From NCBI GenBank assembly GCA_945829235.1, contig CALZUA010000004.1, forward strand, positions 1 to 64,000: 64,000 bases of DNA, given 5' to 3'. Positions within the stretch are counted from its first letter, which is position 1. The number at the start of each line of letters is the position of its first letter. Shown here piece after piece: positions 57,881 through 64,000 of this stretch. The position numbers and the translations under genes were made by a program. The notes under the pieces were generated by a model. That model did no database searches and was not told where the DNA came from. It saw nothing but the letters and a program-made list of their open reading frames with translations. Origin of the DNA: an uncultured Clostridia bacterium. Lineage in GTDB: Bacteria; Bacillota; Clostridia; Oscillospirales; Ruminococcaceae.

Positions 57881-58683
57881 TGAACAATCTTACAACTTGG
57901 GAGCGAATGGAGCTTATCCACAACAAAAACCGCCCCACCGTCAATGATTACATTCCCGCGCTTTTCACGAGATTTATGGAGTTCCACGGCGACAGAATGT
58001 GCGGCGATGACGGCGCGATTATCGGCGGAATCGGCTTTTTGAGCGATACACCGGTGACTGTTCTCGCGCAGGTTAAGGGCAGAACGCTTGATGAAAACAA
58101 GAAATCGAATTTCGCGATGCCGCACCCCGAGGGCTACCGCAAGGCGCTTCGTTTGGCGAAGCAAGCCGAGAAATTCCACAGACCGATTGTGTGTCTTGTG
58201 GACACGCCCGGTGCGTATTGCGGAGTTGAGGCGGAGAAGCGCTGTCAGGGTGAAGCGATTGCCCGGAATTTGTACGAATTTATGACGCTCAAAACGCCGA
58301 TTGTCACGGTAATTCTCGGCGAGGGCGGAAGCGGCGGCGCGTTGGCGCTTGCTGTCTGCGATGAACTGGCAATGCTCCAAAACGCGATTTACAGCGTAAT
58401 TTCCCCGAGAAGCGCGGCTTCCATTCTCTGGAAAGACCCGACCAAGGAGAAAGAAGCGGCGGAAATCCTCAAGATAACCGCGGAGGATTTGATGCGGTTT
58501 GGCGTGTGCGACAAGATTATCCCCGAGCCGGAGGGCGGCGCGCATCTTCAGCCCGCGGTTACCGCCGACAGTATCTACGAGTACATCGTGGACGCGGTTT
58601 CACGGCTCAAAACCGTTGACCTCAAGACGCTTTTGGACAACCGTTATCAGAAATTTAGAAAAATTGGTATGTTTACCGAATAA
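57880..58683 (+). CDS. accA: Acetyl-CoA carboxylase carboxyltransferase subunit alpha
   Basis: FHGDRMCGDDGAIIGGIGFL, DTPGAYCGVEAEKRCQGEAIARNL, GEGGSGGALALAVCDELAML. Confidence 0.96.
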   Translation: MNNLTTWERMELIHNKNRPTVNDYIPALFTRFMEFHGDRMCGDDGAIIGGIGFLSDTPVTVLAQVKGRTLDENKKSNFAMPHPEGYRKALRLAKQAEKFHRPIVCLVDTPGAYCGVEAEKRCQGEAIARNLYEFMTLKTPIVTVILGEGGSGGALALAVCDELAMLQNAIYSVISPRSAASILWKDPTKEKEAAEILKITAEDLMRFGVCDKIIPEPEGGAHLQPAVTADSIYEYIVDAVSRLKTVDLKTLLDNRYQKFRKIGMFTE

Positions 58684-58801
58684 TTTTAGTAAAAATTACC
58701 TGCAATTTTTGATAATTTGGTATTGATTATTTTCAAATAATGCTTTATAATAGTATTTGACAATTCCGGTTTACCGGTAAAAATATTTGGAGGTTTTATA
58801 A

Positions 58802-59035
58802 ATGGACATTTTTGAAAAGGTAAGAGACCTTATCGCAGACCAGCTCGACATCGCAGATAAGGACACAATCACGGAAGGTTCTTCCATCACCGATGATTTG
58901 GGCGCTGACTCTCTCGACGTTGTTGACCTTGTTATGGCAATCGAGGACGAGTTCTCCGTTGAAATCCCCGAGGACGAGGTTGAGAACATCAAGCTCGTTG
59001 GCGATATCGTAAAGTATATCGAGGATAAGCAGTAA
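58802..59035 (+). CDS. acpP: Acyl carrier protein
   Basis: [29 protein letters not shown]. Confidence 0.97.
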   Translation: MDIFEKVRDLIADQLDIADKDTITEGSSITDDLGADSLDVVDLVMAIEDEFSVEIPEDEVENIKLVGDIVKYIEDKQ

Positions 59036-59048
59036 TTTTTCAGCATCA

Positions 59049-59074
59049 AAGCCCGACAGATTTTTCTGTCGGGT
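59049..59074 (+). terminator. Terminator after acpP
   Basis: AGCCCGACAGATTTTTCTGTCGGGTT hairpin. Confidence 0.8.
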
Positions 59075-59110
59075 TGAATTCTATATAAGGACTTGAACAG
59101 GAGGTAAACT

Positions 59111-59815
59111 ATGTTTTGTGACAAATGCGGAAATCAATTGAGAGACGGCGCAAAGTTTTGCGATGTTTGCGGAACAAGCATCGGAGGAGCGGACAATCAG
59201 TCGGTTAATCAAGGATATGTTCAGAATACACCCCAAAATATGATGTACACTCAGCCGGCATATATGGCTCCGGTTCAGACGGCACGAAAGCCGAAAAGCC
59301 GCGCGTGGATTATCATAATTATTGCTGTCGTTGTGGCGGCGGGAATAGGCGTTGGGCTGTTTTTCCTGTTCCAGCAAAATAATCCGACATTGACCGTAAA
59401 CGGCGAAAATATTCCCGTGGAGGTTTCGGGTTATGCTTGTGAAGACGGTGAATACGGCGTTGCATTCGTTGGAAAAAAGGGAAATGACATATATTTCGTA
59501 TCCGTGTTGTTTGCAAGCGGTCATCCGTCCGCAGATAAAACGTATAATCCGAAGGACTCGCAGAAGGCAGTCGTTTATTTTAACCACAAGAATTTGGAAG
59601 AAAATATAGATAGTGGTGTATCAACCCACAGTCCCTATTTTACCGAAGCAACGGTTTCTGTCGGCAATTATGCCGAAAAAGAAAGAATCAGCATTTCGGC
59701 TTCAGGAAAATGCATCGGTGACGGACTTGAGTACAAATTTTCGTTAAGTGGAAATGTGGAATTTTGTGAATATTATGATTTATTGGCGAGAGTAGAAGAT
59801 GTAATCGGTAATTAA
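59111..59815 (+). CDS. Zinc-ribbon domain membrane protein (distant member of the 29-31 kb family type)
   Basis: MFCDKCGNQLRDGAKFCDVCGTSIGG; single TM; extracytoplasmic C-domain. Confidence 0.8.
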   Translation: MFCDKCGNQLRDGAKFCDVCGTSIGGADNQSVNQGYVQNTPQNMMYTQPAYMAPVQTARKPKSRAWIIIIIAVVVAAGIGVGLFFLFQQNNPTLTVNGENIPVEVSGYACEDGEYGVAFVGKKGNDIYFVSVLFASGHPSADKTYNPKDSQKAVVYFNHKNLEENIDSGVSTHSPYFTEATVSVGNYAEKERISISASGKCIGDGLEYKFSLSGNVEFCEYYDLLARVEDVIGN

Positions 59816-60003
59816 TTTGTATTTTAAGTAAATGGGAAGGATTTCCCGCGTGGGTTTCGGGTTTTTGTTATGCTTTTTACAAAATTAGCTATGTATTTTA
59901 CAAAAAAACACTTGAAAATTTTTTGATTTTAGTGTACAATATATAATGTAATGTTCTGTTGGTTTACAGCAGAGAAATTTCATAAATGAAAGGAAAATGA
60001 ACT

Positions 60004-61224
60004 ATGAGCAAGCTCAACAAGAAGAATGTAGAGGATTTGAACGTAAAGGGAAAGCACGTTCTGGTACGCGTGGATTTCAACGTTCCGCTGAAGGACGGCA
60101 AAATCACCAACGATAACCGTATCACCGCGGCTCTTCCCACTATCAATAAGCTGACCGAAAACGGCGCAAAGGTTGTTTTGTGCTCTCACCTCGGCAAGCC
60201 CAAGAACGGCCCCGAGGCTAAGTTCAGCCTCAAGCCTGCCGCTGACAGACTCGCGGAACTCGTTTCCGCAAAGGTTACTTTCGCTCCCGATGACACTGTT
60301 GTCGGCGAGAACGCAAAGAAGGCTGTTGCCGAGATGAACGACGGCGATATCGTTGTTCTCGAGAACACCCGTTTCCGCGGCGCAGACGAAACCAAGAACG
60401 GCGAGGGCTTCTCCAAGGAGCTTGCTGACCTCGTTAACGGCGAGATTTTCGTTATGGACGCGTTCGGTTCTTCCCACAGAGCTCACGCTTCTACCGTTGG
60501 CGTAACAAAGTTTGTTAAGGAAACCGCTGTTGGTTACCTTATGAACAAGGAAATCGAGTTCCTCGGCAACGCTGTCGAGAACCCCGAGCGTCCTTTCGTT
60601 GCAGTTCTCGGCGGTGCAAAGGTTGCCGACAAGCTCAACGTTATCTCCAACCTGCTTGAAAAGTGCGACACTCTGATTATCGGCGGCGGTATGGCTTACA
60701 CCTTCCTCAAGGCTCAGGGCAAGGAAGTTGGTACTTCGCTCGTTGATGACGAGAAGATTGATTACTGCAAGGATATGATTGCCAAGGCTGAAAAGAACGG
60801 CAAGAAGCTCCTTCTCCCCATTGATACCACAATCGCAAAGGCTTTCCCTGACCCGATTGACGCTCCTATCGATGTTCAGGTTGTTGACTCCGACAAGATT
60901 CCCGCAGATATGATGGGACTTGATATCGGCGACAAGACAATGAAGCTCTTCGCAGACGAGGTTAAGTCCGCAAAGACTGTTGTATGGAACGGCCCGATGG
61001 GTGTTTTCGAGAACCCCACACTTGCAAAGGGTACAATCGCTGTTGCTAAGGGAATGGCTGAAGCAAACGCTACCACAATCATCGGCGGCGGCGACTCTGC
61101 GGCGGCTGTTGTTCAGCTCGGTTTCGCTGACAAGATGAGCCACATCTCCACCGGCGGCGGCGCTTCTCTCGAATACCTCGAAGGCAAGGGTCTGCCCGGC
61201 ATCGACGCTATTCAGGACAAGTAA
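60004..61224 (+). CDS. pgk: Phosphoglycerate kinase
   Basis: [52 protein letters not shown]. Confidence 0.98.
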   Translation: MSKLNKKNVEDLNVKGKHVLVRVDFNVPLKDGKITNDNRITAALPTINKLTENGAKVVLCSHLGKPKNGPEAKFSLKPAADRLAELVSAKVTFAPDDTVVGENAKKAVAEMNDGDIVVLENTRFRGADETKNGEGFSKELADLVNGEIFVMDAFGSSHRAHASTVGVTKFVKETAVGYLMNKEIEFLGNAVENPERPFVAVLGGAKVADKLNVISNLLEKCDTLIIGGGMAYTFLKAQGKEVGTSLVDDEKIDYCKDMIAKAEKNGKKLLLPIDTTIAKAFPDPIDAPIDVQVVDSDKIPADMMGLDIGDKTMKLFADEVKSAKTVVWNGPMGVFENPTLAKGTIAVAKGMAEANATTIIGGGDSAAAVVQLGFADKMSHISTGGGASLEYLEGKGLPGIDAIQDK

Positions 61225-61279
61225 TTTCCGAAGCTATGGGCGGACAGATTTGTTCGCCCTTTAGCTGTTTTGGGTAAAA

Positions 61280-62254
61280 ATGAAAAGAATAATCTCTTTG
61301 ATTACCGCGCCGCTGATACTCATTTGTGTATTTTTCACGGGCTGTTCGGCGGAAAAATCGGTTGACTATTCGCTGGCGGAGAATTGGGCTTACCTTGAAA
61401 CCGCAGTTGAAAACAAGTCCGCGGACGTGTTTTTCGTGTGTCCTACGGTTTATTCGGGCGGTGAAAATCAGAATATGCCGCTTGACGATGAAGCGACAAA
61501 GGCAAGCTTTCTCGGGGCAACGAATATGGAGAAGGGCATTTACGATGGCGACGCGAGATTTTTTGCTCCGTATTATCGGCAGGCGGGACTTTCGGTGTAT
61601 AAAATGCCCGAAAACGAGCGCGAGCAGTACCTCAACGCCGCCTACAAGGACGTTAAAGCCGCATTTGAGTATTATATGAACAAATACAACAACGGCAGAC
61701 CGATTGTGCTGGCGGGATTTTCGCAGGGCGCGGATATGTGCATAAGGCTGGTCAAGGACTGCTTCGGCGATGAAAAGCGGCAGAAACAACTTGTGGCGTG
61801 CTACGCGATAGGCTGGCGGGTGACCGAGGACGAGGTGAAAAGCTGTCCTCAGCTCAAATTTGCCGAGGGCGAAAGCGACACGGGCGTTGTGGTTGCGTTC
61901 AACAGCGAGGCGGAGAGCGTGAACGGTTCGCTCCTTATCCCGAGCGGCGTCAAGACGCTTGCCATAAATCCGCTCAACTGGAAAACCGACAGCACTCCCG
62001 CCGACAAGTCGCTTAACGAGGGCGCTTGTTTCACGGATTACAGCGGTGAAATCAAGAGCGAAATTCCCGCGCTCACCGGCGCTTATATCGATGAAAAACG
62101 CGGCGCACTAAAGGTGACGGACGTTACTCCCGAGGAATACCCGCCTGTTTTGGATATCTTCGCGGACGGGGTTTACCATTTGTATGATTATCAGTTCTTT
62201 TACAGAAATCTGCAAAAGAATGTAAAGACGCGAATTGACGCGTTTAACAAGTAA
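61280..62254 (+). CDS. DUF3089-like secreted lipoprotein (alpha/beta-hydrolase type)
   Basis: Lipobox (FFTGCSAEK); ADVFFVCPTVYSGG, FAPYYRQAGL, RPIVLAGFSQGADMCIRLV. Confidence 0.8.
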   Translation: MKRIISLITAPLILICVFFTGCSAEKSVDYSLAENWAYLETAVENKSADVFFVCPTVYSGGENQNMPLDDEATKASFLGATNMEKGIYDGDARFFAPYYRQAGLSVYKMPENEREQYLNAAYKDVKAAFEYYMNKYNNGRPIVLAGFSQGADMCIRLVKDCFGDEKRQKQLVACYAIGWRVTEDEVKSCPQLKFAEGESDTGVVVAFNSEAESVNGSLLIPSGVKTLAINPLNWKTDSTPADKSLNEGACFTDYSGEIKSEIPALTGAYIDEKRGALKVTDVTPEEYPPVLDIFADGVYHLYDYQFFYRNLQKNVKTRIDAFNK

Positions 62255-62289
62255 TTTTGGGCGAAAGCCATAAGAAAGGATGTTTTACT

Positions 62290-63063
62290 ATGAACAAATC
62301 TGTAAGAAAAGCGGTTATCGCGGGCAACTGGAAGATGAACAAAACTCGTCCCGAGGCAAAGGCGCTCCTTGAGGAGCTCAAGCCGCTGGTTGCCGATGTA
62401 AAGGGCGTGGAAATCGTAGCTTGCGTACCTTTCACCAACCTTGAAACCGCTCTTGCCGCAACCGAGGGCACGAACATCAAAATCGGTGCAGAAAACTGCC
62501 ACTTCGAGAAGAGCGGTGCGTTCACCGGCGAAATTTCTGCGGATATGCTGGCTGAAATGGGCGTTGAATACGTTGTTCTCGGTCACTCCGAGCGCAGACA
62601 GTATTTCAACGAAACCGATGAAACCGTTTACAAGCGCACAAAGGCGGCTCTCGCGGCAGGCTTGAAGCCCATCGTTTGCGTTGGCGAACTGCTTTGGGAG
62701 CGCGAGTGCAACATCACCGAGGAGGTTATCGCGCGCCAGATTAAGCTGGATTTCTACGATATCTCCGCTGAGGATATGAAGAAGTGCATCATCGCTTACG
62801 AGCCTGTTTGGGCAATCGGCACGGGCAAAACCGCAACCGCAGAGCAGGCTGAGGAGGTTTGCGCGTTTATCAGAGCACAGCTCGAGAAAAAGTACGACAA
62901 GGCAACCGCAGAGGCTGTTACCATTCAGTACGGCGGCTCGATGAACGCAAAGAACGCCGAGGAGCTTGTCAAGAAGCCCAACGTTGACGGCGGACTTATC
63001 GGCGGCGCTTCGCTGAAGGCTCCCGATTTCACCGCGATTATCAAGGCGGCTGAGGCGAACTGA
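62290..63063 (+). CDS. tpiA: Triose-phosphate isomerase
   Basis: IAGNWKMNKTRPEA, VLGHSERRQYFNETDE, AYEPVWAIGTGKTAT, QYGGSMNAKNAEEL. Confidence 0.98.
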   Translation: MNKSVRKAVIAGNWKMNKTRPEAKALLEELKPLVADVKGVEIVACVPFTNLETALAATEGTNIKIGAENCHFEKSGAFTGEISADMLAEMGVEYVVLGHSERRQYFNETDETVYKRTKAALAAGLKPIVCVGELLWERECNITEEVIARQIKLDFYDISAEDMKKCIIAYEPVWAIGTGKTATAEQAEEVCAFIRAQLEKKYDKATAEAVTIQYGGSMNAKNAEELVKKPNVDGGLIGGASLKAPDFTAIIKAAEAN

Positions 63064-63097
63064 TTTACTAAAAAGTTGATTGAAAGGATTTGGAAAT

Positions 63098-64000
63098 ATG
63101 TCAAAACCTGTATTATTGGTAGTAATGGACGGCGTTGGTTTCTCGAAAACGGGGCTCGGCGACGCTGTAACTCTGGCGAATACGCCCACTTTGGACTGGC
63201 TTCTCGCAAACTGCCCGAACACGCGTCTTAAGGCGCACGGCGGCGCGGTTGGACTGCCCTCCGATGACGATATGGGCAACTCCGAGGTTGGTCACAACGC
63301 GCTCGGTTGCGGACAGATTTACTCGCAGGGCGCAAAGCTCGTAAACGAGAGCATCGAGAGCGGTAAAATGTACGACTCCGCGGCTTGGAAGGAGCTTGTC
63401 GCAAACTGCGTTTCCAAGAATTCCACGATGCATTTCATCGGTCTTTTGTCCGACGGCAACGTTCACTCGAACATCTCGCACCTGTTCAATATGCTGAAAA
63501 AGGCAAAGGCTGACGGTGTGAAAAAAGCGCGCGTTCACTGCTTGCTGGACGGGCGTGACGTTCCCGCAACCTCCGCTCCTATTTATATTGAGCAACTCGA
63601 AAAGGTGCTCGCGGAGCTGAATGACGACAATTTCAACGGCAAAATCGCTTCGGGCGGCGGCCGTATGAAGATTACGATGGACCGCTATCAGGCTGACTGG
63701 GCGATGGTAGAGCGCGGCTGGAACACCCACGTTAAGGGTGAGGGCAGACAGTTCGCATCGGCTCTTGAGGCTGTTGAAACGTTCCGCAACGAAACCGGCG
63801 CAATCGATCAGGATTTGCCCGCGTTTGTTATCGCGGAAAACGGCGAGCCTGTCGGAAAAATCGTTGATGGCGACAGCGTTATCCTGTTCAACTTCCGCGG
63901 CGACCGTGCAATCGAGCTTTCGATGGCGTTCGACAACGATGAGTTCACCCACTTTGAGCGCGGCGGCAAGCCCAACGTTTGCTATGCGGGTATGCTCGAA
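63098..64000 (+). CDS. gpmI: 2,3-bisphosphoglycerate-independent phosphoglycerate mutase (truncated by window end)
   Basis: VLLVVMDGVGFSKTGLGDAVTLANTPTLDWL, DDMGNSEVGHNALGCGQIYSQGAKLV, HFIGLLSDGNVHS; open to window end. Confidence 0.95.
   Translation, partial: MSKPVLLVVMDGVGFSKTGLGDAVTLANTPTLDWLLANCPNTRLKAHGGAVGLPSDDDMGNSEVGHNALGCGQIYSQGAKLVNESIESGKMYDSAAWKELVANCVSKNSTMHFIGLLSDGNVHSNISHLFNMLKKAKADGVKKARVHCLLDGRDVPATSAPIYIEQLEKVLAELNDDNFNGKIASGGGRMKITMDRYQADWAMVERGWNTHVKGEGRQFASALEAVETFRNETGAIDQDLPAFVIAENGEPVGKIVDGDSVILFNFRGDRAIELSMAFDNDEFTHFERGGKPNVCYAGMLE

Noticed and set aside
59980-61143. 387-aa minus-strand ORF opposite pgk
   Set aside because: Antisense shadow of pgk; composition typical of reverse-complement translation.
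62200-63279. 359-aa minus-strand ORF opposite tpiA/gpmI
   Set aside because: Antisense shadow over two well-supported glycolytic genes.

Overview
64 kb chromosomal window from an endospore-forming, Clostridia-like Firmicute, judged from its gerA-type operon, gerW, T-box leaders, rubrerythrin and fab/acc operon. Most of it is core metabolism: spore germination, tyrS, aroF, ruvX, scpAB, dacF, rluB, a biotin-dependent carboxyltransferase set, a sugar ABC transporter, nadBC, hflX, rodA, aroK/aroE/fabD, fab-acc-acpP, and pgk/tpiA/gpmI. No rRNA, tRNA, CRISPR or transposase was seen. The best leads are: (1) two paralogous T-box leaders in front of secreted, NPxTG-like surface proteins, one in an apparent operon ending in tyrS, with a sequence scar showing the leader was duplicated together with the 3' end of aroF and one copy losing most of Stem I; (2) a stand-alone ~90-aa protein carrying the NrdD glycyl-radical C-terminus behind NrdR-box-like sites, a candidate 'spare part' for anaerobic RNR; (3) a cation/proton antiporter frame interrupted by three stops, all TAG, in a window where TAG almost never terminates genes; (4) a large inverted repeat array plus an unlisted 46-aa ORF inside the gerA operon; (5) a tandem family of zinc-ribbon membrane proteins with one frameshifted member. 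All calls come from reading the sequence; no searches were run.
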